A stretch of 40,436 bases of DNA from the NCBI GenBank assembly GCA_905213725.1, contig CAJMJM010000004.1, positions 1 to 40,436 on the forward strand. The letters are read 5' to 3'. The notes under the pieces are model-generated. The model had not been told where the DNA came from. It made no database searches and saw nothing but the letters and a program-made list of their open reading frames with translations. A program made the position numbers and the translations under genes. Below, in pieces: positions 16,001-24,547 of this stretch. The DNA is from Collinsella aerofaciens (GTDB lineage: Bacteria > Actinomycetota > Coriobacteriia > Coriobacteriales > Coriobacteriaceae). Each line of letters opens with the position of its first letter. The stretch's first letter is position 1.

Positions 16001-16025
16001 GACGATGACCCAACTTCATTAAGCA

Positions 16026-16062
16026 ACGGCTCTGCCCAGCTCTCTACAACTTGGGCTGCCGT
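16026..16062 (+). terminator. 3' hairpin of the small peptide transcript
   Basis: ACGGC plus GCCCA (16026-16030, 16034-16038) pair with TGGGC plus GCCGT (16052-16062) across a small internal loop, and ATTTTA follows 7 bases later. It also contains GGCTCTGCCC (16028-16037), complementary to the mRNA leader at 15840-15849. Confidence 0.5.
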
Positions 16063-16069
16063 CGGCACC

Positions 16070-16099
16070 ATTTTACCCTCCTGACGAGGAATTCGTCCA
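16070..16099 (-). promoter_or_regulatory. candidate antisense promoter over the peptide gene's 3' end
   Basis: On the minus strand TGGACG (16099-16094) and TAAAAT (16075-16070) are spaced by 18 bp. A transcript from about 16063 would run antisense through the 3' hairpin and into the peptide gene, where a type I antitoxin RNA would be expected. This is a motif match only. Confidence 0.3.
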
Positions 16100-16175
16100 T
16101 ATTTCAAAAATCAAATTGTGTCCGCGTTGTCATCCTGCTATCGAAGCCTACCGAATGCCTGCCATAGGAACATTA

Positions 16176-16210
16176 AAGCGCCCGCTTGCCGGGGGAGCAA
16201 GCGGGCGCTT
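16176..16210 (-). terminator. terminator of the minus-strand kinase cluster
   Basis: A perfect 14-bp stem (16176-16189 with 16197-16210) followed on the minus strand by TTAATG. It lies 53 bases beyond the end of the PASTA kinase gene. The arms are symmetrical, so it may act in both directions. Confidence 0.8.
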
Positions 16211-16262
16211 CTGAGCGAATGTGTATGCGGTCTAAACCGCTCGGAGCAACAAACGATTGACG

Positions 16263-18200
16263 TTAGTTGCTAGACTCGGAGTCGTCGCCGGAACCGGAGA
16301 TAGAAACCGTCAGCGTAATCGTGCTGTCGGTGGACTGCTTGCCGGTGGGGGAGACGCCCGTAACGGTGGCGTTTTCGTTGCCGCTCACAGGGTTGCCGTT
16401 CTGATCGCAGAATGCGATGTTGTAGAAACCGGCGTTGTTGAGCGCGGTGACGGCGGCGGAGATGCTCTTGCCGTACAGGTTGCCCGGGACGCTGGCCTTG
16501 CCGGACTTCTTGGCGATGACGACGGTGATCGTGGCACCGGGCTTCTGCTTGCCGCTGGGGTTCCAGCTAATTACGGTGCCTTCGGTAACCGAGTCGTTTT
16601 CCTGGTAGCTCACGTCGACGCCAAAGCCAGCCATGTCGAGAGCGTTGCGCGCCTGGGCCTCGGTCATGTCGGTCAGATCGGGCACCGAAGTGGTGTCCGG
16701 GCCGCCAGAGACCTTGTACGAGATGGTCGTTCCCTTCTCGACCTCTTTGCCGGCGGCAGTGCCCTGCTCAAAGACCTGGCCCTCTTCGGCCTCATTGGCT
16801 TCCTCCGAAGCGCTGCCCTTCAGGCCCACGCTTGCCAGAGCGGCCTCGGCCTGGTCCTTGGTCAGGCCGAGGAGCTGCGGAACCTCGACTTTCTCGGAGG
16901 GCTTAGGACCCTTGGAAATTACCAGGTTCACCCTCGTGCCCTTGGCCTTCTTGGTGTTGCCGTTGGGGGTCTGCTCAGCGACCTTTCCCTCGTCGACATC
17001 GTCGTTGTAGCTCTGGTCGACGGTGCCAACCTCAAGGCCGGCTTCCTTGATCAGCTCAATAGCGGTTTCCTGGTCCTTGCCCAGCACGTCGGGCACCGTG
17101 ACCTGTTCGCCACTGAACATGCCCGTGGCAAAGGCCACTACAACGCCAATCACGGCGACGGCGGCAATCACGGCGGCGATGATCTTGTTCTTGTTGGACT
17201 TAGGCTTCTCGACCTCGTAGGAGCCCGTGGAGCCCGAGACAGCGCTACGGGCGGTGTTCTGACCGCTCACGCCCGAGACGGGGCGAACCATAGCGCGCGT
17301 TGAGTCGGAAAGCTCGCGGGTCTTGGTGGCACCCAGTTCGCCGGCGGCACCGATGATGCGCGTGGGCTCCGAGACGTTGACGGCACGGCCGGACAGGTAG
17401 CTGTTGAGCACCTGGCGCAGCTCGTCGGCCGTCTGGAAGCGGTTTGCCGGGTCCTTCTCCATGCACTTGAGGATAATGCGCTCAAGGTCGGCATCGACGC
17501 CGGAGTTGATCTGGCTCGGCGGGATGGGGAGCTCGTTGACCTGCTTGAGCGCGACCGAGATGGCGTCGTCGCCGTCAAAGGGTACGCGGCCGGTGGCGCA
17601 CTCGTACATGACGACACCCAGCGAATAGATATCCGAAGTGGGGCCGAGGTCCTGGCCGCGGGTCTGCTCGGGGCTTACATAGTGGGCGGTGCCCAGAACG
17701 TTGTTATCCTGCGTGAGGTGGCTGTTCTTGGCGCGTGCGATGCCAAAATCCATGACCTTGATGTTGCCGTCGGGCAGCACCATGATGTTTTGCGGCTTAA
17801 TGTCGCGGTGGATGATCTCGTGCTTGTGTGCGACCGAAAGCGCGGAGCTGATCTGCGAGCCGATCTGTGCGACCTTCTTGGGATCGAGTGCACCGTGGCT
17901 CTTGATGCCGCTTTTAAGGTCGGTGCCGCGCAGGTACTCCATGACGATGTAATAGGTGTCGCCGTCCTTGCCCCAGTCGTAGACACCCACGATATAGGGG
18001 GAGGACAGGCCGGCAGCTGCCTGGGCCTCCTGCTTAAAGCGGGCGGCGAAGGTGGCGTCGCCGGCATACTGCGGCAGCATGATCTTGACGGCAACCGTGC
18101 GGTCGAGGACCTGATCCTGTGCACGGAAGACGGTCGCCATACCGCCCGTTCCCACCTTATCCTTAAGGAGGTATCTTCCCCCGAGGACCCTCTGTTCCAT
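16263..18200 (-). CDS. pknB: PASTA-domain Ser/Thr protein kinase (PknB-like)
   Basis: A 645-residue membrane kinase that senses peptidoglycan or lipid II and phosphorylates division and wall-synthesis proteins. The N-terminal Hanks kinase domain (about 8-268) has glycine loop VGTGGMATVF, the lysine in VAVKI, the catalytic HRDIKPQN and DFG. A Ser/Thr-rich juxtamembrane segment leads to one membrane helix (about 339-358), then four PASTA repeats (about 366-430, 438-498, 503-563, 569-635) and a Ser/Asp-rich end. The ATG at 18200 is preferred because AGGAG lies 5 bases upstream; an ATG at 18215 would add five residues. It is the last gene of the minus-strand cluster, 131 bases after the SEDS-PBP gene, so it may also have its own promoter. 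Confidence 0.95.
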   Translation of the reverse strand: MEQRVLGGRYLLKDKVGTGGMATVFRAQDQVLDRTVAVKIMLPQYAGDATFAARFKQEAQAAAGLSSPYIVGVYDWGKDGDTYYIVMEYLRGTDLKSGIKSHGALDPKKVAQIGSQISSALSVAHKHEIIHRDIKPQNIMVLPDGNIKVMDFGIARAKNSHLTQDNNVLGTAHYVSPEQTRGQDLGPTSDIYSLGVVMYECATGRVPFDGDDAISVALKQVNELPIPPSQINSGVDADLERIILKCMEKDPANRFQTADELRQVLNSYLSGRAVNVSEPTRIIGAAGELGATKTRELSDSTRAMVRPVSGVSGQNTARSAVSGSTGSYEVEKPKSNKNKIIAAVIAAVAVIGVVVAFATGMFSGEQVTVPDVLGKDQETAIELIKEAGLEVGTVDQSYNDDVDEGKVAEQTPNGNTKKAKGTRVNLVISKGPKPSEKVEVPQLLGLTKDQAEAALASVGLKGSASEEANEAEEGQVFEQGTAAGKEVEKGTTISYKVSGGPDTTSVPDLTDMTEAQARNALDMAGFGVDVSYQENDSVTEGTVISWNPSGKQKPGATITVVIAKKSGKASVPGNLYGKSISAAVTALNNAGFYNIAFCDQNGNPVSGNENATVTGVSPTGKQSTDSTITLTVSISGSGDDSESSN

Positions 18201-18331
18201 TCCTGCTCCTAACATAACTATTCGCTCAACGATGTGTGTAGTACCAAATGTGTGGCCGCTGGGGCCGTGTGGCGCGTTGCGCTAGCTCATTGGCCGCGGT
18301 GCGCCATAAGTATCCGTTTTGATCACGGGCA

Positions 18332-21202
18332 TCACGCTCCCTGTGCAGCGAGCGCCGCGGTCAGGACGATGCCGGCAATCTTGGCCGCCTCGACGTCGTG
18401 TTTGTCGTAATCCTCCAGGGCCACCGAGATGGCAACCGTGGGTGAATCGTAAGGTGCAAAGCCAACAAACATAGAGTTGACGTTGGTGCCGCCGATCTCG
18501 GCCGAACCGGTCTTGCCGGCAACCTTGACGCCCGGAATCTGGGCATCGGTGCCGGTACCGGACTGGACGACGGCGAGCATGGCCTGCTTGACCTGGTCGG
18601 CCGTGGCAGAGCTGACAGCCTGGCCCAGCGAGCGGGACTGCGTGGTCTTAACCACGGTTCCGTCCGGGGCGAGTATCTGGGACACAAAGAACGGGTCCAT
18701 GACCACGCCGCTGTTGGCGATAGCGGCAGCGATCACGCAATTCTGCATAACGGTGGTCTGCGGGCCAGGCGTGTGGTCCATGCCGACGGGCTGGCCGGCG
18801 CCTGCCCAAGCGGTCTCCCACTCGGTCATAAGCGACGGGTCGGCCATGATGGAAGCCGCGGTGGTCAGATCCTGACCGAGCTTTTGACCGTAGCCAAAGG
18901 CGTTGGCAAACTGGACGAGCGAGCTGGCACCGACCTCGTTGGCCACCTGGCCAAAGACGACGTTGGACGACACGGCGAAGGCCTGCTGCAGGCTGATGGT
19001 GCCGTAGCTCTCGTTGGCATCGTTGGTGACCGGCGCGTTGCCAATATCCATGGAGCCGGGCGCCTGGTACGTGCTGGTAAGGCTGGCGGTGCCGGTCTCG
19101 AGCGCCGCGGAGAGTGTGACGACCTTAAAGGTCGAGCCCGGGGTGTAGAGCGCGTCCATGGCGCGGTCGTACATGGAGCCGTCCTCGCCGCCGCCCGACT
19201 GGAGCAGCGCATCGATGTTGGTGTTGTCGTAGGTGGGCGAGCTCGCGCACGCAAGGACCGCACCGGTGCGCGGATCCATGACCACCACAGCGCCCTTAAA
19301 GCCCTTGAGCGCCTGCTCGGCAGCCGTCTGGATGCGCGAGTCGATGGTGAGCTTGGCGGTATTGCCCGGCTGGGTCTGCCCCGCGAGCGACGCGATGGCG
19401 TTGTTCCAGCTGGAGTAATCCTTGGAGCCGGTGAGCGTATCGTTCATGACGCTCTCGATGCCGGCGGTGCCGTATTGCTGGCTCACGTAGCCCACCACGT
19501 GCGCGGCCATGTTGCCGTTGGGGTAGGAACGGGCGTAGGTGCCGTCCTCCTGCTGCAACGACTCGGCTAGCGTCACGCCGTCGGACGTGATGATGGAGCC
19601 ACGCTGGATGTACTTGGAGCGGGCGATGGTGTGGTTGTTGGTCGGCATGTCCTGATAGTCCTTCGCCTTGATGACCTGGACATAGGTGAGGTTGCCGATA
19701 AGGATGGCGAACAGCGCCGTGAAAGCAAACACGGCACGAGTCAGACGGTTGGCAAGTGCCACGCGGCCGAGCACGCCGGACTCTGGCGTGTCGAGCAGGC
19801 GACGACGCATGCGAGAGCCCGCGGAGTGGTTGCCGTGGCTGTAGGAAGGTGCGCTGGCAAAACGCGTACCGGTCGGGGCGACGGCGGATGCGACCTGGTC
19901 ATCGGTGATGGCGGCCATGGTGCCGGTGCCGGTGAGCTCGGCTTCGCGTCCGGTTGCCTCGTCGCCGGCGCGCAGCAGTAGCGCGACGATGATAAAGCTC
20001 GCCAGCAGCGAGGAGCCGCCCTGGCTCATAAAGGGCAGGGTGACGCCAGTCAGCGGGATCAGGCGGGTTACGCCGCCAACGATTAAGAATGCCTGGAAGC
20101 TGATGGCCGCCGTAAGGCCGGTCGCGCTAAAGGCGGCAAGGTCGGACTTGGCGCGGGCGGCCGTGGTGAGGCCACGCACGGCAAAAAGCATAAACAGGAT
20201 GAGCACGGCGCCGCCGCCCAAAAGGCCCATTTCCTCGCCGATGGCCGAGAAGATAAAGTCGGACTCGACGACGGGGATGTTGTTTGCCATGCCGTTGCCG
20301 ATGCCGACGCCAACCAGGCCACCGTCAGCCAGCGAGTAAAGTGACTGTACGATCTGGTAGCCCTGGCCCTGGGCGTCCTTAAACGGATCGACCCAGACCT
20401 GAAAGCGCACCTGCACGTGCGACAGGAACTTGTAGGCGCCCACGGCTCCAACGGCCAGCAGCGCAAGGCCGATGATGACGTACGAAAAACGTCCCGTGGC
20501 AACATAGAGCATCAGCAAAAAGATGGTGTAGAACAGGACGGCCGAGCCCAGGTCGCGTTCGAAGACGACGATGAGCAGGCACACGCCCCACACGGCAAAC
20601 AGCGGCAGCAGCAGGCGGAAGCGCGGAATCTTGAGGCCCAGGATCTTGCGGTTGGAGATGGAGAGCAGCTCGCGGGTCTCGGCCAGATAGCCTGCCAGGA
20701 ACAAGACGATGAAGACCTTGGCGAACTCGCCAGGCTGGATGGTGAAGCCCGCGATGCGAATCCACAGCTTGGAGCCCGAGATCGTGGTGCCGATAAAGAT
20801 CGGCAGCATCAGCAGGATGATGCCGATAATGCCAAAGGTGTACTTGTAGCGCATGACCACGTCGAGGTTCTTAACCAGTGCGAGCGTTCCCACCATGAGC
20901 GCCACCGAGACAAACAAGATGATGAGCTGCGAGATGGCGAGGTCGGGGGCCAGGCGCGTCACGAATGTGATGCCGATGCCCGAGAGCACAAAGACGATGG
21001 GCAGGATGGCGGGGGCGGCGCCGGGCGCCAGGATGCGCACGGCGATATGCGCCGCGGCGAAGGCGGCGAACAGGCCGATCGGCACGGCGAGCGTCTCAAA
21101 GGAAACCGTGGCACCCGCGGTGAGCACGTACATCGCATAGAGCAGGATGACGGGGAACGCCGAGGCGATGAGCAAGAGCAGTTCGGTGTTGCGGCGACTC
21201 AT
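18332..21202 (-). CDS. fused SEDS glycosyltransferase (RodA/FtsW) and class B penicillin-binding protein
   Basis: A single 956-residue frame joins two proteins that are normally separate but cooperate. The N-terminal half (about 1-410) is a polytopic SEDS peptidoglycan polymerase, with the expected catalytic Asp (D217) in ERDLGSA and conserved PGEFAK (157-162) and ESDFIFSAIGEEMGLLG (313-329). A hydrophilic linker (about 412-480) leads to another membrane helix (about 487-510) and a class B transpeptidase with STFK (690-693), SSN (745-747) and KTG (897-899). In mycobacteria rodA and pbpA are adjacent genes at this locus. The ATG at 21202 has AAGGGAG upstream; an earlier in-frame start would overlap the phosphatase gene. 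The frame is intact through the junction, so this is not a sequencing join. Confidence 0.93.
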   Translation of the reverse strand: MSRRNTELLLLIASAFPVILLYAMYVLTAGATVSFETLAVPIGLFAAFAAAHIAVRILAPGAAPAILPIVFVLSGIGITFVTRLAPDLAISQLIILFVSVALMVGTLALVKNLDVVMRYKYTFGIIGIILLMLPIFIGTTISGSKLWIRIAGFTIQPGEFAKVFIVLFLAGYLAETRELLSISNRKILGLKIPRFRLLLPLFAVWGVCLLIVVFERDLGSAVLFYTIFLLMLYVATGRFSYVIIGLALLAVGAVGAYKFLSHVQVRFQVWVDPFKDAQGQGYQIVQSLYSLADGGLVGVGIGNGMANNIPVVESDFIFSAIGEEMGLLGGGAVLILFMLFAVRGLTTAARAKSDLAAFSATGLTAAISFQAFLIVGGVTRLIPLTGVTLPFMSQGGSSLLASFIIVALLLRAGDEATGREAELTGTGTMAAITDDQVASAVAPTGTRFASAPSYSHGNHSAGSRMRRRLLDTPESGVLGRVALANRLTRAVFAFTALFAILIGNLTYVQVIKAKDYQDMPTNNHTIARSKYIQRGSIITSDGVTLAESLQQEDGTYARSYPNGNMAAHVVGYVSQQYGTAGIESVMNDTLTGSKDYSSWNNAIASLAGQTQPGNTAKLTIDSRIQTAAEQALKGFKGAVVVMDPRTGAVLACASSPTYDNTNIDALLQSGGGEDGSMYDRAMDALYTPGSTFKVVTLSAALETGTASLTSTYQAPGSMDIGNAPVTNDANESYGTISLQQAFAVSSNVVFGQVANEVGASSLVQFANAFGYGQKLGQDLTTAASIMADPSLMTEWETAWAGAGQPVGMDHTPGPQTTVMQNCVIAAAIANSGVVMDPFFVSQILAPDGTVVKTTQSRSLGQAVSSATADQVKQAMLAVVQSGTGTDAQIPGVKVAGKTGSAEIGGTNVNSMFVGFAPYDSPTVAISVALEDYDKHDVEAAKIAGIVLTAALAAQGA

Positions 21203-21218
21203 AAGCGGCACTCCCTTT

Positions 21219-23117
21219 CTAATTCTTATCGGAGGCTTCGGCCTCGGCTGACTGTTCGGCGGTTTTCTCGGAATCTGACTCGGATGTGGATTCCTGATCG
21301 GTGTTGTCGCGAATCGTTTGCGCGTCAATCACCTGACGGGTCTGCTCCTCGTCAATCTGATGGCGGTACTTGGAAATGGTGTCCTGCGCATCGTCGACGC
21401 TCGTTTGTGGAATGCCTGCCTTCAGGCGGTTTTGCGTGTCTTCGGGCAGGTCGGACAGCTTGATGCTGGTTTCGCTCTCGAGCCAGTGGAGCTCGACCCC
21501 GAGCGTCTTGCCGGGTAGGCCGCGCCAGACGGCGACATTGCCGTGGTAGGTTCCCAAGTAATAGGAGCCGGTGACGCCCGTGTATGCCCAGATGCCTGCT
21601 ACCAGCACAAAGACAAGGGCCAAGATGGAGGCGATGGTGACATTGCGGCGTCGGACGCGTTTTGCCTCGCGCATGACGCCGTCGTCGACCAGATCGACGA
21701 CCACCACGGTCACGTTGTCGTGGCCGCCGGCGGCGAGCGCCGCGTCCACCAAGTTGTCGACACAGATCTGTGCGCTCGAAGACTGCGTGGCGATGTTCTC
21801 GATATCGCTATCGGGAATCATGCTCGAAAGACCGTCGGAGCACAGAATCAGGCGGTCGCCTTCCTCGATGTGCAGGGTAAAGTGGTCGGCATACATGGCG
21901 GGATCCGAGCCCAGCGCGCGGGTGATGACCGAGCGGTTGGGGTGGACGCGGGCCTCGTCGGCCGTAATCTCGCCGGCATCCACGAGCTCCTCCACGTAGG
22001 AGTGGTCGCGGGTCACGCGGATGAGCGTACCCTCGTGGAGCAGGTAGGCGCGCGAGTCGCCCACGTGGGCGATGGCGAGCGTGTCGTTTTCGATGTAGGC
22101 ACAGGTGGCCGTGCACCCCATGCCGGGTTTGCCCAGGCCGTTGAGGGCGGCCTCGATCACGGCGGCGTTGGCGGCCTCAACGGCTGCGGCCAGGCGCGCG
22201 GCGTCGGCGGACTGCGGCGCCGTCTTGGCGATGGTCTCGACGGCGATGGAGGATGCCACCTCGCCGGCGGCGTGTCCTCCCATGCCGTCGCACACGCAAA
22301 AGAGCGGCGACTGCACCAGATAGGAGTCCTCATTGTGCGGGCGTACGCATCCGACGTCGGAGCGGGCGCCCCACATAAGCTGCGTGGTGGTGCCGGCGTC
22401 GTAGGTCGAGTCGGTCTCGATGCGCTCGTCGGTCAGCGGCTCAAAGCTCATGGTCGAGCCGGGATCTTTGAGCTTTGCCTCCACGACCGCGACATCGATC
22501 TCGGCGGTGTCGCCGGGGGAGACGGTGTCAGCATCGTTGCCCGACTCGACGTCGGAGACGTCCGGAAGGTTGAGATCTTCGGTTACGCGGTCGGCGGGAT
22601 TGCCGTCCTGCTGCGGCTCGACAGCCGTCGGCTCGGGCGTCGCAAAGTGCGACGGCGCGGGCGTGCTCTGGGGTTGAGCGGAGGGCTCGGGAGCTGTGGC
22701 GGGCGCGGCAACGGGCTGCTCGACTTCGGCAGGCGTTGCGGATGCGGGTGCCGCCTCGCTTGCCGGGGCGACGGGGAATACCGGCGCGGCAGGCTCGGGG
22801 GCTGCAAACACGGCAGCGCTCTCGTTAATCGCCTCGGCGACGGGCTCGGCAAAGTGAGCCGGTGCGGGCGTTGCCTCCGGTTCCGCGGACTGCTCGGCAG
22901 CGTGCGCGCCGATGGGGGCATCGAGCTGCTCGGTGTCGGCGTCCTCGTCATCGACGAGTGCCGGATATTCTTGAGTTACATGCGAAAGAGGCAGGGAGAA
23001 CACGGTGTCCTCGGGCTCCACGGTCGCAGGGCGCGCCGGAGCGGCATGAGCCGGCGCAGCTGCGGGGGCAGTCGGCGTCTCGGGCATGGTTGCGGACTTG
23101 TTCTCCTCGTCGATCAT
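21219..23117 (-). CDS. pstP: PP2C-family Ser/Thr phosphatase with long disordered N-terminus
   Basis: The cognate phosphatase of the cluster's kinases, 632 residues. Residues 1-240 are Ala/Pro/Glu-rich and probably disordered, with a repeated TPAPxHFAxPEP-like unit near 83-93 and 152-163. The PP2C domain (about 247-476) has the metal-binding and catalytic motifs NED (262-264), DGMGGH (277-282), GDSR (353-356), SDGL (427-430) and GGHDNVT (464-470). One membrane helix follows (about 493-512), then an extracellular region and an acidic Ser/Glu tail. Typical PstP-like enzymes have no such N-terminal extension. The start overlaps the fhaB stop as ATGA, and the stop is 16 bases before the SEDS-PBP start, so translation is coupled. 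Confidence 0.94.
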   Translation of the reverse strand: MIDEENKSATMPETPTAPAAAPAHAAPARPATVEPEDTVFSLPLSHVTQEYPALVDDEDADTEQLDAPIGAHAAEQSAEPEATPAPAHFAEPVAEAINESAAVFAAPEPAAPVFPVAPASEAAPASATPAEVEQPVAAPATAPEPSAQPQSTPAPSHFATPEPTAVEPQQDGNPADRVTEDLNLPDVSDVESGNDADTVSPGDTAEIDVAVVEAKLKDPGSTMSFEPLTDERIETDSTYDAGTTTQLMWGARSDVGCVRPHNEDSYLVQSPLFCVCDGMGGHAAGEVASSIAVETIAKTAPQSADAARLAAAVEAANAAVIEAALNGLGKPGMGCTATCAYIENDTLAIAHVGDSRAYLLHEGTLIRVTRDHSYVEELVDAGEITADEARVHPNRSVITRALGSDPAMYADHFTLHIEEGDRLILCSDGLSSMIPDSDIENIATQSSSAQICVDNLVDAALAAGGHDNVTVVVVDLVDDGVMREAKRVRRRNVTIASILALVFVLVAGIWAYTGVTGSYYLGTYHGNVAVWRGLPGKTLGVELHWLESETSIKLSDLPEDTQNRLKAGIPQTSVDDAQDTISKYRHQIDEEQTRQVIDAQTIRDNTDQESTSESDSEKTAEQSAEAEASDKN

Positions 23118-23530
23118 CGACGGTTCACCTTCATGACCACGTCGCCAATCTGGACCTCATCACCCTCGCGCAGCGTTGCGGGCTCCACCAGCTGACGCCC
23201 GTTAACGAGCGTGCCGTTCAGCGAGTTGAGGTCTTCGATGATGAGTGCCGGGCCCTGCAGCGAAAAGCGTGCGTGCGAGGCCGAGACAAACGGTTCGTTG
23301 ATGCAGATGTCCGAGGACGGCGAGCGGCCCACGATGACGGGGCCGAGCATGTCTACATGGATGCCACGGATGCCGCGCGGACCCTTGTCCACATCGATCG
23401 TCCAGATAGCGGAGTCGCGGCGCTGGCCGCGTACGAGTCCCACGCCGGTTTTCATGACGGCGAACAGGAAGATGTAGAGCAGGGCGACCAGGACGATGCG
23501 GCCTGCAAAAAGGACGATATCGATGTTCAT
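23114..23530 (-). CDS. fhaB: membrane-anchored FHA-domain protein (FhaB-like)
   Basis: A 138-residue protein with an N-terminal membrane helix (about 6-26) and a C-terminal forkhead-associated domain (about 60-135) that binds phosphothreonine. Key residues are GRS (68-70), SASH (83-86) and LNSLNGT (101-107). In mycobacteria FhaB (FipA) is phosphorylated by the kinases of this locus and links them to wall synthesis and division; here the same role is inferred from synteny. It starts 6 bases after fhaA and overlaps the phosphatase gene by four bases. Confidence 0.93.
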   Translation of the reverse strand: MNIDIVLFAGRIVLVALLYIFLFAVMKTGVGLVRGQRRDSAIWTIDVDKGPRGIRGIHVDMLGPVIVGRSPSSDICINEPFVSASHARFSLQGPALIIEDLNSLNGTLVNGRQLVEPATLREGDEVQIGDVVMKVNRR

Positions 23531-23536
23531 AAGCGA

Positions 23537-24547
23537 CTATCCCCTAAATTCAAAGGTGCTCAGGCCAAACGTCAGCAGGTCGCCGTTGCGCAGCGGGCAG
23601 CGCGTGATGCGGCGGTTGTTGACGAGCGTGCCGTTGGTGGAATTGAGGTCCTCGATCGACCAGTCCGAACCGGTAAAGGTGAGTTGGGCGTGACGACGCG
23701 ACACGTTGGGGTCGCGCAGGGCGATGTCCGAAACCGAACGCTCGCGACCGATGGTCACCTGCGCGGAAGTGATGCTGTGGCTCTCGCCGCTCACGACGTC
23801 GACGAGCTGGGCGAGCGGGCGCTGCGGGGCGCGGGTGCTCGCCATGTTGGAGGCAATACCGGCCGCGGCGCCAAGGCCCACGGCGGCGCCGGTCGCGGCG
23901 GCTCCGCCCATGCCGGCGAGGGCGTCACGAGAGACGGTCTGCGGCACGGGGATGGGCGCGGCGGCGGGGTCGGGGACGCTGGGCGCAAAGGGATCGGCCA
24001 CGGCGAGCGGGTCGGGAGCGGCGGCACGGGGCGACGGCTGCTGGGGCATGGCGGCGGGGTGCTGTTGCTGCGGAGCGGCGAATTGCTGCTTGCCGGCGCG
24101 GGGAGCGCTGGCGGCGCGGCTTGCGGCCGAGTTGTTCTGGCCCAGGCCATTCTGGTAAGCGCGTTCTTCCTCGTACAAACGACCGAGCGTGGGGGCGTCG
24201 ACGTTCTCGGCAAAGACCGAGAACTTACCGGCACGCAGCTGCGGGTCGATCATAAAGCGAACGAGGGGTTCGCCGACAAACACATAGCGGCGCTTTTCGG
24301 CCTGTGCCTTCACAAACTCGCGGACTTCGCGCGAAAGCTCGGGGTAGAACGGGGCGAGCATGGGATCGTCGTCGGCGGCGATCAGGATGGTATAGAGTGC
24401 CGGCGCGGTGTTGACGCCGTTGATCACCAGAGTCTGATCCTCCATGTCGCGAGCGGCCTGCTTGGCAAGCTTCTTAAAGGAGAACGGGGCACGGGTGGCA
24501 CCGAAGATGCCGGCCACGTGGTCCTCGAAGATGTTCAGGAAGTTCAC
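23537..24547 (-). CDS. fhaA: FhaA-like protein (DUF3662 plus FHA domain)
   Basis: A 336-residue cytosolic adaptor. The N-terminal DUF3662 domain (about 1-125) carries a patch starting MNFLNIFEDHVAGIFG. A long Ala/Pro/Gln-rich linker (about 130-245) follows, then a C-terminal FHA domain with GRE, SRRH and LNSTNGT motifs. In mycobacteria FhaA binds phosphorylated proteins such as the pseudokinase MviN and controls peptidoglycan synthesis. The start overlaps the stop of the upstream kinase gene as ATGA. Confidence 0.93.
   Translation of the reverse strand: MNFLNIFEDHVAGIFGATRAPFSFKKLAKQAARDMEDQTLVINGVNTAPALYTILIAADDDPMLAPFYPELSREVREFVKAQAEKRRYVFVGEPLVRFMIDPQLRAGKFSVFAENVDAPTLGRLYEEERAYQNGLGQNNSAASRAASAPRAGKQQFAAPQQQHPAAMPQQPSPRAAAPDPLAVADPFAPSVPDPAAAPIPVPQTVSRDALAGMGGAAATGAAVGLGAAAGIASNMASTRAPQRPLAQLVDVVSGESHSITSAQVTIGRERSVSDIALRDPNVSRRHAQLTFTGSDWSIEDLNSTNGTLVNNRRITRCPLRNGDLLTFGLSTFEFRG

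Noticed and set aside
21543..23195. A 550-codon plus-strand open frame opposite the PP2C phosphatase gene
   Set aside because: Antisense shadow of the phosphatase gene; its product is Gly/Arg/Val-rich without motifs.
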